Shown: positions 1 to 9,253 of the stretch, piece by piece | Position numbering within the stretch: the first letter of the stretch is position 1 | How the letters are laid out: each line of letters begins with the position of its first letter | Made by a program: the position numbers and the translations under genes | Source of the DNA: Psychrobacter sp. DAB_AL43B | GTDB lineage: Bacteria > Pseudomonadota > Gammaproteobacteria > Pseudomonadales > Moraxellaceae | Reading direction: 5' to 3' | NCBI RefSeq assembly: GCF_900168255.1 | Contig: NZ_LT799838.1 | Coordinates: forward strand, 2,356,001 to 2,420,000 | Length of the DNA stretch: 64,000 nucleotides | Notes under the pieces: generated by a model | Told to the model about the DNA's origin: nothing | Databases searched by the model: none | The model's input: only the letters and a program-made list of their open reading frames with translations

Positions 1-14
1 TATTAGTTTAAGTA

Positions 15-1604
15 TTAGTTTAAATCTTGGCTTAAGGATTGGCTCAAAGTTTGCATCGAATGCTGCTCAATAATATCTTCAATCATCAATAACTGACGAC
101 TTAATACTGCCTGTTGCTGCTCTGTCATCTGTGCGCCCGCTTGCCCTGCTTGTTTGGCTAATGGTGGATGGCTCAACCAGTGTTTTAGCTGTTGATAAAG
201 AAGCGTCTCGTCATCTAAAGACTTTTTATCCAGCTCAGACTGATGCGGTTGCGCACTTTGCTCATCATCACTAATGGGACAATAAAACTCGTTCTTTGGT
301 TGATATAACGCCCCTACGCTAGCCAATTTATCCACGACACTTTGACAAGATTGCGTATAATTACCCATCAATACTGGCGTTGCCACACTCGCCGGTTCAA
401 CCGGATTATGTCCACCAATATCTACCAATGAGCCACCGACAAGCGCCACATTTGCCAGCGCAAACCAATGCATCAGCTCGCCCATACTATCTGCCAGATA
501 AACTTGTGTTTGCGCTGTGATGGTCTCATTGATACTGCGCCGTGCCATTGCAAATCCTGACTTTTGTATAAGCTCTGCCACTTCATCGAAGCGTTCTGGA
601 TGCCTAGGAACGATAATAAGTAGCGCATCTGTCAGTGTAGGGTTTGACAGTATTTGCTGCTGCCACGCCAATGCCACTTCTTCCTCACCGCTATGAGTGC
701 TTGCTGCCACCCAAATCGGACGATTCATTATGCCTAAATCTGCGGCAATATTGCTCGTATGTGCTTGTATATTCGCACGCTCATTGTCTATATCGCCATC
801 TATATCAGACACTTTATCCTTCAGTTTAGGCGTATTAATCACCCACTTCAGCGAGCCTGCCACACGGATTTGCGCACTATGCGCACCCAACTGTCGAAAG
901 CGTTTGGCAGAGTCATTATCCTGCGCAATAATCAAGCTTAGGTTTTTCATCATACTGGCGCTCACCGCACCAATTTTTTGATAGCTTTTAAAAGAGGATG
1001 CTGACAGTCGCCCATTGACCAAGATACTTGGAATATGATGCTCAGACAATTTGGTCAAGATATTTGCCCATAGTTCTGTTTCCACAAACAAAGCGGCCAC
1101 AGGTTGCACATGAGCTAAAAACGTTTCAATCACAGCCGGACTGTCAACAGGCACATAACTATGGCTTAATCGACCTTGAGCAATGTCTTCGGCAAACCGA
1201 CTGGCTCCGCGGGCAAACCCTGTCTGCGTGGTATTGGTCAACCATATCTGATAACCACGAGCCAATAATGCATCTAATAATGGCGCGACTGTGTTGGTCT
1301 CACCTAAAGAGACGGCATGGCACCATATGACTTTTTTGCCATTGCCACTCACATCTGCTTTAGCATTTAGCGTATTCGCTGCCTCCTCTACAGGAGGTAA
1401 TGGATAACGCTTACCAAAACGCTGCTCAACTTCTTGTTGATAATTATCACGCTTGTGTGAGCGTCGCCATACCTGCAGGCGATATAACGGCTTTAGTAAG
1501 CCAATGCTCAGTTGATAATACACAGGTGGCTTATAAACTGTTCGGCTCTGCATGGGCTGAACGGTTTTGGTAGAATATTTTGCTGAGGTGTCAGAAGATG
1601 GCAT
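15..1604 (-). CDS. waaA: 3-deoxy-D-manno-octulosonic acid (Kdo) transferase
   Basis: Transfers Kdo from CMP-Kdo to lipid IVA in the inner core of lipopolysaccharide at the inner membrane (GT30 family). The N-terminal half has the hallmark segment WCHAVSLGETN (about residue 94), whose Glu is the expected catalytic base, and FVETELW about 80 residues later. The C-terminal half has VGGSLVDIGGHNPVEPA, the conserved nucleotide-sugar binding stretch. At 529 residues it is longer than typical WaaA (about 425): there is an N-terminal extension of some 40 residues, an acidic insert near residues 260-290 and a Gln-rich C-terminal tail. The gene is complete; its stop lies 14 bases from the window edge. 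The next minus-strand gene upstream is the Sel1 protein, 122 bp away. Confidence 0.93.
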   Translation of the reverse strand: MPSSDTSAKYSTKTVQPMQSRTVYKPPVYYQLSIGLLKPLYRLQVWRRSHKRDNYQQEVEQRFGKRYPLPPVEEAANTLNAKADVSGNGKKVIWCHAVSLGETNTVAPLLDALLARGYQIWLTNTTQTGFARGASRFAEDIAQGRLSHSYVPVDSPAVIETFLAHVQPVAALFVETELWANILTKLSEHHIPSILVNGRLSASSFKSYQKIGAVSASMMKNLSLIIAQDNDSAKRFRQLGAHSAQIRVAGSLKWVINTPKLKDKVSDIDGDIDNERANIQAHTSNIAADLGIMNRPIWVAASTHSGEEEVALAWQQQILSNPTLTDALLIIVPRHPERFDEVAELIQKSGFAMARRSINETITAQTQVYLADSMGELMHWFALANVALVGGSLVDIGGHNPVEPASVATPVLMGNYTQSCQSVVDKLASVGALYQPKNEFYCPISDDEQSAQPHQSELDKKSLDDETLLYQQLKHWLSHPPLAKQAGQAGAQMTEQQQAVLSRQLLMIEDIIEQHSMQTLSQSLSQDLN

Positions 1605-1726
1605 GGAGAAACCCAGATTATTAATGGATCAGATAGTAGGATGCGCTCATGAAAAACGCGCCAATTCTACCTCAATTAAGCGCTTAACGATAAGCTTTTA
1701 AACGTAAAGTTTGAGACAGCGGTTTT

Positions 1727-3268
1727 TTAAACAAGAATGATGATGAGTAATGCGACAACGATAATCACTGCAAACAATATCTGATAGCGTTTAAGGCTAT
1801 GCTGCTCTTGCTTTTGCGTCGCCATTAACGCTTGTGCTTGCTGCCACTGATTTGCCAAACTGGCGGCTTCTGCATGACCGTTTTCTGCGGCTTGCGCGAG
1901 CCAATATTTGCCAATATTTATGTCTTGCGGCAGACCTACTCCTTGGTAATACATCTTACTCAATAGGCGCTGGGCGCGACTGTCGTTCTTGCTGGCTGCT
2001 TGCTTAACCCATTCAACCCCAGACTCTGTGCTAGCAGCTTTATCCGCTTTTAGGCCTTCAGCAAGTAACTCATACATCGCTAAACGCAGCATAGCATCAG
2101 TGTTACCAGCATTCGCAGCGTCCTGTAATATCAGTAGCGCTTGTTGTTTTGAATGTAAATGAGACTCTGAAAATATGATTTGTGCGCGTGGTTTCTGTTG
2201 CTTAGCGATATGTTGTTCAAATTGATCTAGGATATTACGTGCTTGCTGATATTCACTCTTGCCAGCCGCTTGCAGTACCTCTATCTCATCTAGTTCTGTG
2301 AGCAGTTGGCTAAAAATCTCTGGTGTAGGTGATATTTTTGCTGGGGTTTTGAAAGCTGTAACTGGGTTGGGTTTTGCCAATGCTATCGTTAATGCGACTG
2401 GCGACTCTGTTTTAGAAACCGCAGATTCAGAGAGTATCGGTTTTGTTTGAATCTCAGTAGGAGATAGATCCGTTTCAACCGGCTTATTTAAAATGGCACG
2501 TTGAGAGGTTTCATCATTCAAAACCACAGCGGCTGTCGATTCGTCTTCCGTAGACTTATTTAATAACGGGTCGATACTATCAGCAATTTGGCTTGTATTA
2601 ATAGACCTAGCTGAATCAGCACTTGGATGAATATTTTGAGTCGTTGATATTTTCGTCGTTACTAATGAGGCTTCATCATTGATAGAACTTGGCAGCCTTG
2701 CACTGACCGCTTGGTATAAACCACTGGCAACTTGCTCACCTTGTACCGATTTAAACTGCCGGTCGATATGGCCAAATAGACGCATTCCTATCGGCTCTAA
2801 TGCAAAAAATAGAGGGGCTTTTACATTATCATTACTATTTTGATCGTTTTCATAGACAGTATTATCAGAGCCATAAAACACTGCCATATGCTGATAAAAA
2901 TCATCGGTTATCAGCGGTAGTTGCGGATAACGTTTACGTAGCTCAAACTGACCAAGCCACTGCGGCGTATGCTGCCATTGCTGTGCCAATACTCGCCCTG
3001 CATAAAACGCCAAAAACACCATAAAATTACGGTAGCGCTCGTCCGTTAATAACGTCGCCTCATCCCACATGCCAGCCTTAATCATGTCGCGGCGTATCTG
3101 CGACAGTAAAGTATCTACTCGTTGCAAACTTGCCAGCGATTCATCTAATGTGCAGTGGCGCAACTCTGCTTCATAGGCAATACCACCAGCGATAGGACGT
3201 TCAGCTAAAAAATCTTGCCAATAGCCTGCTGCAATATAGTCAAGTGGCGTTAAGGGCGATGCAGACAT
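1727..3268 (-). CDS. Sel1-repeat protein with C-terminal membrane anchor
   Basis: Hypothetical protein of 513 residues. The C-terminal third holds about three Sel1-like (TPR-type) repeats, recognisable as AGNTDAMLRLAMYELLAEG, KNDSRAQRLLSKMYYQGVG and NGHAEAASLANQW, followed by a Gln/Lys linker and a single hydrophobic helix at the extreme C-terminus (FAVIIVVALLIIILV). It should therefore be tail-anchored, with the bulk in the cytoplasm. The middle (residues about 200-310) is a low-complexity Ser/Thr/Glu-rich linker. The N-terminal 190 residues look globular and are not recognised. Sel1 repeats mediate protein-protein contacts; no enzymatic motif is visible. It sits between waaA and the cardiolipin synthase on the same strand, but the gaps of over 110 bp do not prove an operon. 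Confidence 0.8.
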   Translation of the reverse strand: MSASPLTPLDYIAAGYWQDFLAERPIAGGIAYEAELRHCTLDESLASLQRVDTLLSQIRRDMIKAGMWDEATLLTDERYRNFMVFLAFYAGRVLAQQWQHTPQWLGQFELRKRYPQLPLITDDFYQHMAVFYGSDNTVYENDQNSNDNVKAPLFFALEPIGMRLFGHIDRQFKSVQGEQVASGLYQAVSARLPSSINDEASLVTTKISTTQNIHPSADSARSINTSQIADSIDPLLNKSTEDESTAAVVLNDETSQRAILNKPVETDLSPTEIQTKPILSESAVSKTESPVALTIALAKPNPVTAFKTPAKISPTPEIFSQLLTELDEIEVLQAAGKSEYQQARNILDQFEQHIAKQQKPRAQIIFSESHLHSKQQALLILQDAANAGNTDAMLRLAMYELLAEGLKADKAASTESGVEWVKQAASKNDSRAQRLLSKMYYQGVGLPQDINIGKYWLAQAAENGHAEAASLANQWQQAQALMATQKQEQHSLKRYQILFAVIIVVALLIIILV

Positions 3269-3384
3269 AATAAAAGCCTATCCTTTAAAAATATACAGTA
3301 ATAATAGAAGTGAGCAAGCAAACACGATAATAAAAAATACGTCGTTACCTTAACCTAAAATCCAAATTGCTACAATCCGAACCC

Positions 3385-5025
3385 CTACAATAACGGACTA
3401 AATAAGCGTACCACATTATCAAACAACCGCTCAGCCCCATGTCGCTGTTGCCACTCATCTAAGCTTAAAAAACGACAGTTCTGTAGATATGACTCTTGAC
3501 AGTCAGCCACTTGTGCGACCATTTCTGGGGTATAGATAGCCAAGCTGACCTCCATATTTAAATAAAAGCTGCGCATATCAATATTAACAGTACCAAATAA
3601 ACAATAATCATCGTCAATGACCACGGTTTTGGCATGTAACAGACCGCCTTTAAACAAGGCAATGGTCACACCAGCCTCCAACAATTCTTGATAATAAGCT
3701 TGCGAGGCGTGCTGAACTAGGAACGAATCGACCTTTTCAGGAATGATTAGCGTGACTTCAACTCCGCGCTTAGCTGCCGTTACCAACGCCCCTGATAGAG
3801 CTTCATCAGGTACAAAGTATGGCGTCGTGATACGAATGCGCTGATTCGCCCGATGCAAAATAGTTACTAAAGTATTATAAATGACATGTGCCGTCACTTG
3901 CGGTGCTGAAGGAATCAGCTGTGCGACCACACCTTTTACCACGGGCATCTGTGGAATCACCGTTGACACTGCCCCAGTGCTAGGCTGTTCCAAAGGTTCT
4001 ACATCATCATCCAATACTTTTATCCGGCTATTGATATCATTGATAGTCGGATGGCGCACATACAATTTACGCGTATAGCTATTCACTCGTTGATGCAACG
4101 CATCTAAGTTATCGCTATTTTCAGCGCCAATATCGGTGACCACTACCTTTGCCATCGCAGTGGCAATACTGATCTCATTGTCACTGACACTGCGTATGGC
4201 CACATCAATCCATTCCCCGACCGCTTTATCTTGCTTAAAAAACTTAGGATCAACCAAGTTAAAGCTACCGATATAACCAATGTACTCATCAATAACCACG
4301 ATTTTGCGATGATTACGCAAATCTGAACGCTTAAATAACGTCTTAAAAAGCCCCACCGGCAGCGATTGGTGTACAAAAACCCCAGAGCGCTCTAACTTCT
4401 TATGTTCAGCACTATTAAAAAAGCTAAAACTACCCACACTATCGATCAGAATGTGGCACTCCACACCGCGCTGAGCAGCTGCCATCAACGCTTCTATCAC
4501 ATCTATCACTTGCCCCTTAGGGTAAATAATATAAAACTCCATCAAAATAGTGCGTTGAGCAGCATCAATATCATCAATCAAACGTTTAAAAATAATATTA
4601 GGATGCGTCAGTAGTTGCATGTCATGGTCTGAAAACACACCGAACCCTGTCCAGCGCGTCCCAATTTGACTGACACCACGGTAATGCTCAGCTAGTACCT
4701 CTTGACCTTTATCAAAAACCAAACGCTCACGCTGTGCCATCTCATTCATAAGCAGCCGTGCCTGATCCATGCGATTGCGATAACGGCGACCAATCATAGG
4801 CTCACCTACCAACACATAAGCAATCAACCCAAACAAAGGCAGCGTAAACAAAATGGCTATCCACGCAATGGTCACACCAATGTTTCGCTGCACCGAGACA
4901 ATACGCAAAGTCATCACTATCATGAGAATAATATGGAATATCAGACCCAGTCCAGCAAAATCAGTCCATGACCATGCCGCAATCTGCTGCTCAGTAGTAG
5001 CTAAAGCTTCTATATTCGCCTCCAA
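3385..5025 (-). CDS. cls: Cardiolipin synthase (phospholipase D family)
   Basis: Condenses two phosphatidylglycerol molecules into cardiolipin and glycerol at the inner membrane. Two hydrophobic helices lie at the N-terminus (from about residue 22, PLDc_N-type). They are followed by two phospholipase D HKD motifs, NHRKIVVID...GSFN (about residue 240) and LHAKTVVIDD...GTVNIDMRS (about residue 465). The length of 546 residues is slightly above the usual 480 because of an insert between the two PLD halves (residues about 325-365). The start is unusual: the reading frame opens with TTG at 5025-5023, and the only strong ribosome-binding sequence (GGAGG) overlaps this codon rather than preceding it. 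The start is therefore uncertain, the function is not. Confidence 0.9.
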   Translation of the reverse strand: MEANIEALATTEQQIAAWSWTDFAGLGLIFHIILMIVMTLRIVSVQRNIGVTIAWIAILFTLPLFGLIAYVLVGEPMIGRRYRNRMDQARLLMNEMAQRERLVFDKGQEVLAEHYRGVSQIGTRWTGFGVFSDHDMQLLTHPNIIFKRLIDDIDAAQRTILMEFYIIYPKGQVIDVIEALMAAAQRGVECHILIDSVGSFSFFNSAEHKKLERSGVFVHQSLPVGLFKTLFKRSDLRNHRKIVVIDEYIGYIGSFNLVDPKFFKQDKAVGEWIDVAIRSVSDNEISIATAMAKVVVTDIGAENSDNLDALHQRVNSYTRKLYVRHPTINDINSRIKVLDDDVEPLEQPSTGAVSTVIPQMPVVKGVVAQLIPSAPQVTAHVIYNTLVTILHRANQRIRITTPYFVPDEALSGALVTAAKRGVEVTLIIPEKVDSFLVQHASQAYYQELLEAGVTIALFKGGLLHAKTVVIDDDYCLFGTVNIDMRSFYLNMEVSLAIYTPEMVAQVADCQESYLQNCRFLSLDEWQQRHGAERLFDNVVRLFSPLL

Positions 5026-5188
5026 TCTTTAATAGTACAATACAATCAAATATAACCAATCAAGTATAGAGGCTTTTATCCGCCACGCAATAGGTAACTA
5101 TGTAGTTGCTATATGGGCTGTCACATCATCTAGCTATACTCTCCAAAACTCTTTTCGCTATCATTTTATAAAAAATGTGAAATAGTAT

Positions 5189-5216
5189 TTGACAGCCATG
5201 TGTAAATCTATATAAT
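5189..5216 (+). promoter_or_regulatory. Sigma-70 promoter of the tRNA-Val/tRNA-Asp operon
   Basis: A perfect -35 TTGACA (5189-5194), a 16-bp spacer and a perfect -10 TATAAT (5211-5216) lie 108 bp upstream of tRNA-Val. No other gene lies between. The leader after it (5223-5323) carries no evident reading frame. Confidence 0.8.
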
Positions 5217-5323
5217 ACACACCCACAGCAAGGGGCTTTAATGAGCTTTGAGTTGTTAGAAATTTTATGATTCTAGAGTGTGACATCTTTAGATAGCAAA
5301 ACTTCTAAGAGATTTTATCTCAA

Positions 5324-5399
5324 GGGTGATTAGCTCAGTTGGTAGAGCGTCTGCCTTACACGCAGAATGTCGGCGGTTCGAATCCGTCATCACCCACCA
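5324..5399 (+). tRNA. tRNA-Val (anticodon TAC)
   Basis: Complete cloverleaf of 76 nt: acceptor GGGTGAT pairs with ATCACCC, D-arm TAGCTCAGTTGGTAGAGC, anticodon arm with TTACACG loop (anticodon TAC), T-arm GGCGGTTCGAATCCGTC, and an encoded CCA end. It closely matches the enterobacterial tRNA-Val(UAC) layout. It is first in a two-tRNA transcript with tRNA-Asp. Confidence 0.97.
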
Positions 5400-5454
5400 C
5401 TATTTTAGCGAAGTGGGCTCTATTTATAAGGGCAAGACGCTAAAAACGACCTAA

Positions 5455-5531
5455 GCAGCGGTAGTTCAGTTGGTTAGAATACCGGCCTGTCACGCCGGGG
5501 GTCGCGGGTTCGAGTCCCGTCCGCTGCGCCA
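5455..5531 (+). tRNA. tRNA-Asp (anticodon GTC)
   Basis: Complete cloverleaf of 77 nt: acceptor GCAGCGG pairs with CCGCTGC, the anticodon arm carries CCTGTCACG (anticodon GTC), T-arm GCGGGTTCGAGTCCCGT, and encoded CCA. Its 3' part from the anticodon stem onward is duplicated at 41815, so this gene is the insertion target of the genomic island. The intact functional copy is this one, at the left end. Confidence 0.97.
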
Positions 5532-5579
5532 TATTTAAAACGAATTTAAACTCTCGAGTTTAAGCAAGTTTCGCCTCAA
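5485..5579 (+). repeat. attL: 95-bp direct repeat in the tRNA-Asp 3' end
   Basis: Identical over 95 bp to 41815-41909. It starts in the 5' side of the tRNA-Asp anticodon stem and runs through the tRNA 3' end, the AT-rich flank ATATTTAAAACGAATTTAAA and the left arm of the tRNA terminator. Identity breaks at 5484 (G here, A at 41814) and at 5580 (G here, A at 41910). A duplicated tRNA 3' end is the standard footprint of integration by a tyrosine recombinase. Confidence 0.93.
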
Positions 5580-5604
5580 GTATTCGTTTACTTGAGGTTT
5601 TTTT
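5574..5604 (+). terminator. Rho-independent terminator of the tRNA operon
   Basis: CCTCAAG - loop TATTCGTTTA - CTTGAGG followed by seven T. The left arm lies in the att repeat and the right arm in island DNA. The matching structure after attR uses a different but still complementary pair. Confidence 0.85.
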
Positions 5605-5741
5605 GTGTCTGAAATTCTTCTCAAAGCCTTTATCCGTAAGGGTTGGTTATCCTGTCTTTATCAACCACTAAGAAGCAGTCTACTCTTCAATAATGTATTC
5701 TCTATAAGTCTGCCTGCATGCACTCTGACTTTTGTAAATCA

Positions 5742-5785
5742 GTGACCACCTGCTCGGTGACCAAACAGTGACCATTTTGTGACCA
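5742..5785 (+). repeat. GTGACCA direct repeats, candidate integrase arm sites (left end)
   Basis: Four copies of GTGACCA start at 5742, 5757, 5768 and 5779 (spacings 15, 11, 11), about 160-200 bp inside attL. One copy is also found at 41671 inside the right end, and three with the same 15/11 spacing at 42072-42104 in the remnant beyond attR. Regularly spaced short repeats near att sites are typical of arm-type integrase binding sites; the assignment is inferred. The stretch 5605-5830 otherwise holds no gene. Confidence 0.6.
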
Positions 5786-5830
5786 AAGTTATTAAAAGTC
5801 AGGACTAAATACGATCCCGTTTAACAACGA

Positions 5831-7138
5831 TTAAAAGCTATTTTGTTTTTTAAGAACTGGAACTGCAATCGGTACCTTATAGAATTTAGTAAAGCCTTCA
5901 ATCGATTTGCTAGCGGTTAAACTGTTTGGCAGCTTATAGCCCTCATCTTGATCAGTGTAGATAACAACGCAACTAACAACCTTTGATGACTGTTCCTCTA
6001 CCGTATGGTAGCCTAGCTTATCTAGTATACCCACATCTCTTGCATAACCACTTATCTGTCTAATATCATCAATAATATAGCTTAAATTCTTATCTTGTTG
6101 ATAAGTAGGTCTGTATTTCGCATCTATGATAAGTGGTTGCACATCATCAATAAGTAAATAGTCGGGATTCCCGTAGCTACCTTTTGCTTGAAAAAGTATC
6201 TTATCGCCATACTTATCTTTAAGAAGTCCCAATATATATAATTCAAAGAGCTTTGACATATCAATCCAGAACGGCGGTACTGATATCTTTTCAATGTTAT
6301 TATGCTCGATTTCACTGATATGATAACCAAAGCGTTTAAGAATGATCTTAGAGAGCTTTAATGTTTCCTGATACTCTTTATAAAAAGAATTACGCTTGAC
6401 TGCTTTAATCTCATGTAAATTGACTTCATCACTAACTCTCTCGAAAGCAGGTGTGCAATGGTCGATTAAGCACCTCATTGATCCATGGTATTCTGGGTAT
6501 TGAGATAAATAACGTCTAACAAAGCTTAGCGTATGCTTTAAAACTCTATTCTCAATGCCGTCAAAGCCAAATTCTTCATAACTACAAAAGGTGTTCGTAA
6601 CTTTATTTCGAACTACATTCTTTTTAATGTTTTGAGCAATTAAGACTTTACCTTTAACTCTGCTATTAAGATTACGCTCGACTTTATAATACGATTGTTT
6701 CAAGCCTTTCTTTACCAGACTTTTTAGAATTTGAAGAAACTGTATGATCAGTAGTGGTGTTAATAAATCCATCTGCTGATCAATTTCGATAAAAGGCTCG
6801 TTTAGCTTAATGTAGTATAGGTCTTTGGTATTCTTAGCAATGTCACCATGCGTAAGACATGATTGAAGCATACCTAGATAGTCAACTTCTTGAGTCCCTT
6901 TATTAATTTTTGGTGCAACATAAATGGCTTGTTGATTCTTTACAAGCCAGTCTGCACCGATAAAGTATGACATTTTAAGCGCAAGACTGTCTTTACCATA
7001 AATAACCTGAATGCAGCGCTCATTTTTCTCATTGTCTTGAAAAAATATATCTGAAACCTCTACACTTTCACAAGCAAAGTCTATCTGCTTGTGTTCGCAT
7101 ACAGTTTCTAAGTGGTTTGATCTTATTAGCTTAGACAT
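5831..7138 (-). CDS. mcrC: McrC-type nuclease subunit of a McrBC restriction system
   Basis: McrC activates the McrB GTPase and supplies the PD-(D/E)xK nuclease that cuts DNA, classically DNA carrying modified cytosine. The nuclease core is visible at about residues 325-340 as GNPDYLLI...LIIDAKYRP (Asp, then Asp-x-Lys). The N-terminal 200 residues match the McrC layout with KGKVLIAQNI near residue 175. The length of 435 residues is normal. It overlaps the 3' end of mcrB by 8 bp, so the two are translationally coupled. Its 3' end points at attL, and a decayed copy of its last 30 or so codons sits outside attR at about 42160-42256. What modification or sequence it recognises cannot be read from the sequence. 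Confidence 0.88.
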   Translation of the reverse strand: MSKLIRSNHLETVCEHKQIDFACESVEVSDIFFQDNEKNERCIQVIYGKDSLALKMSYFIGADWLVKNQQAIYVAPKINKGTQEVDYLGMLQSCLTHGDIAKNTKDLYYIKLNEPFIEIDQQMDLLTPLLIIQFLQILKSLVKKGLKQSYYKVERNLNSRVKGKVLIAQNIKKNVVRNKVTNTFCSYEEFGFDGIENRVLKHTLSFVRRYLSQYPEYHGSMRCLIDHCTPAFERVSDEVNLHEIKAVKRNSFYKEYQETLKLSKIILKRFGYHISEIEHNNIEKISVPPFWIDMSKLFELYILGLLKDKYGDKILFQAKGSYGNPDYLLIDDVQPLIIDAKYRPTYQQDKNLSYIIDDIRQISGYARDVGILDKLGYHTVEEQSSKVVSCVVIYTDQDEGYKLPNSLTASKSIEGFTKFYKVPIAVPVLKKQNSF

Positions 7139-9041
7139 GAAGGTTTTCTACTACCTCTCTAGCGCTATCTAATAAAACACCATCTTTTATATACTCATAT
7201 AGAATGGGCTTAATCTCATATTTCAGTTTTATAGAGAGCTCTTTATAGAAATCCTCTTCAGATATATCCTTTTTAGATGGTAAGAAGTAGCTATGACCCA
7301 ACTGAACGTCATCAGCATCAAAGTCAGAAGAAATTTGAGCATTATTACCTTTGAATAATTTCTCAATAGATTCGAATAGCTTTGTAGCTTTTTGAAATGT
7401 GATTACTTTTTTTGATGGCAATACGTCATAAAATGCAAAACGTCTACGTATAGCATAGTCAATATGACCTACCGAACGATCGGCTGTATTCATTGTGCCT
7501 ATGACATATAAGTTTTTAGGCAGTTTAATATCTAGTGTATTTTCATACTCATACATAGATTCAACGCTCTCACCACGATATTCAAGCGCATAAATAAGCT
7601 CACCTAGGACAGATGGTAGATTAGCGCGATTAATCTCGTCGATTATAAGAATGTACTTACCATTAGGGTTATCAATAGCTTTTTTTGCAAACTCAGCGAG
7701 AATCTTATTCTCAACTTCATAGCTGATATTTCCAGCATCATTAGTCTTGGCAGCAATACCTCTAACAAAGTCTTCATAAGTATAAGCAGGATGAAACTGA
7801 ATTATTTTATACTCACCATGTGTCATCACTTCATCAAACTCAGATAAATCCTCTCCATCCTCTAAATTAAAGTTATTCCAAAGAATGCTAATAAACTCAA
7901 TATTCGTAAGGTCAGTATCTAATTGATTGTTTTTACTAAGGTAAATATCATTTAGCTTAGTGTTTTTTGCAATTACTCCTAGTTTCTTGTCGTAACTACC
8001 AAATAGCTTTAGAGCATTATTCAATATTTTCTCACTGTTTACAGGAAAATATTCATCTGGATAGTAGCTATGTAACACTTTTAACGTGAAACATGGACCA
8101 AAAAATTTAATGGAATCATCAAGGTCAGTTTTTTGAATTAGCTTTGATAGCTCATTAGCAATCTGTTTCATTGCAGACTCATCATCAGTTGAATTAGCAA
8201 CCTTTTTATTGAGCATGTATCTATCGTTCTTCTTACTCCAATATATAGGGTAGTTGTTTGAAAATCCTGGTGAGAATGTACCCAATCTTTCTAACCCTAC
8301 CTCTAGCCACCAGCAGAGCGAGTCGTTATCCCCATGCCCAATTGCATATTCTGACAAAGAAAGTCCGCTTAAGCACTCCTTAGGAAAAGATTCATAAAAT
8401 TTAGATAATAATTTATCGTTTTTTGATCTAGCTGATTTTACTTCATCAGACTCTGTATCGAAGTTTTTCACTAAATCATCAATTATGGATTCAGGTGTAC
8501 CCTTAAGTTCAGGTTGCGTCAAATTCTTAGCAACCAATTTAGCTAGTCGAGTTTTACCTGTGCCTGGCGGGCCTTGTAAAATTACTTGATGCTTGTATTT
8601 TAGGAGTGCAGATACTTCATTAATTTCAGTGTTACTCATAACTTTCTCATACCATTTTTTAATATTGATGTTGGTTTCTGCATTGCTATTGGTCATGTCA
8701 CATCTAGTTAAGGTCTTCCTACCTACAATTTTTAGATCATATGCTGTACGATACCAATCTAATATTTCAACTTGACGCCTTCGCTCAAACCAATCGAAAT
8801 TTCTATTGGTTTCACTCTTGTATTCATATTCTCCTATTACTTTCACTAAAGCTATTAAAGTTTCCCCTCTTTTAATAGCTACAATGTCTCCAATATCCAT
8901 ATCATTTTGAAAGCTAAGTTGTTGAGCTTTTCTTTTTTCTTTCCAGTCACCCATACCAATGTAACCTACTTGCTCGAGAACCTCTTTTTCACGTTTCCAA
9001 TTTATATTATCTTCATGCAATTGCATATGCCAAAAATTCAT
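7131..9041 (-). CDS. mcrB: McrB-type AAA+ GTPase of a McrBC restriction system
   Basis: Motor subunit that binds target DNA and translocates, using GTP in the family. Walker A GPPGTGKTRLA is near residue 155, Walker B YILIIDEINRANLPSVLGE near residue 470, and the McrB signature with sensor VIGTMNTADRSVGHIDYAIRRR follows (MNTAD replaces NKxD). The N-terminal 110 residues (IGDIVAIKRGE...ALVKVIGEY) resemble an EVE/PUA-like modified-base reader, which would be the specificity domain; this is inference. An insert of about 200 residues separates Walker A from the rest of the AAA+ core. The length of 636 residues is larger than E. coli McrB (459). It is transcribed divergently from hsdR across a 212-bp AT-rich gap (9042-9253) that must hold both promoters. 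The start codon is preceded by AAGGTAA. Confidence 0.9.
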   Translation of the reverse strand: MNFWHMQLHEDNINWKREKEVLEQVGYIGMGDWKEKRKAQQLSFQNDMDIGDIVAIKRGETLIALVKVIGEYEYKSETNRNFDWFERRRQVEILDWYRTAYDLKIVGRKTLTRCDMTNSNAETNINIKKWYEKVMSNTEINEVSALLKYKHQVILQGPPGTGKTRLAKLVAKNLTQPELKGTPESIIDDLVKNFDTESDEVKSARSKNDKLLSKFYESFPKECLSGLSLSEYAIGHGDNDSLCWWLEVGLERLGTFSPGFSNNYPIYWSKKNDRYMLNKKVANSTDDESAMKQIANELSKLIQKTDLDDSIKFFGPCFTLKVLHSYYPDEYFPVNSEKILNNALKLFGSYDKKLGVIAKNTKLNDIYLSKNNQLDTDLTNIEFISILWNNFNLEDGEDLSEFDEVMTHGEYKIIQFHPAYTYEDFVRGIAAKTNDAGNISYEVENKILAEFAKKAIDNPNGKYILIIDEINRANLPSVLGELIYALEYRGESVESMYEYENTLDIKLPKNLYVIGTMNTADRSVGHIDYAIRRRFAFYDVLPSKKVITFQKATKLFESIEKLFKGNNAQISSDFDADDVQLGHSYFLPSKKDISEEDFYKELSIKLKYEIKPILYEYIKDGVLLDSAREVVENLHV

Positions 9042-9253
9042 TCTATTACCTTACTCTTATCGAATAGTTAAACGTTTTTTCCTATTCACGGGTTTAATGG
9101 CTACAATATTTGTTTACAAAGCAATGTTTGGCATAGTATCACTAACCCTTAGCATTGAATAATACTTATTCCAACAGTTGTTGGTCTTAGCTTTATCAAC
9201 AATTTTCAGCTATATTAGTCTATTTAAATTCAACATTAAGATTGAACGTGAAT

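Noticed and set aside
5742..5785. CRISPR-like array
   Set aside because: The repeats are 7 bp with 4-8 bp between them; there are no repeat-spacer units of CRISPR size and no cas genes in the window.
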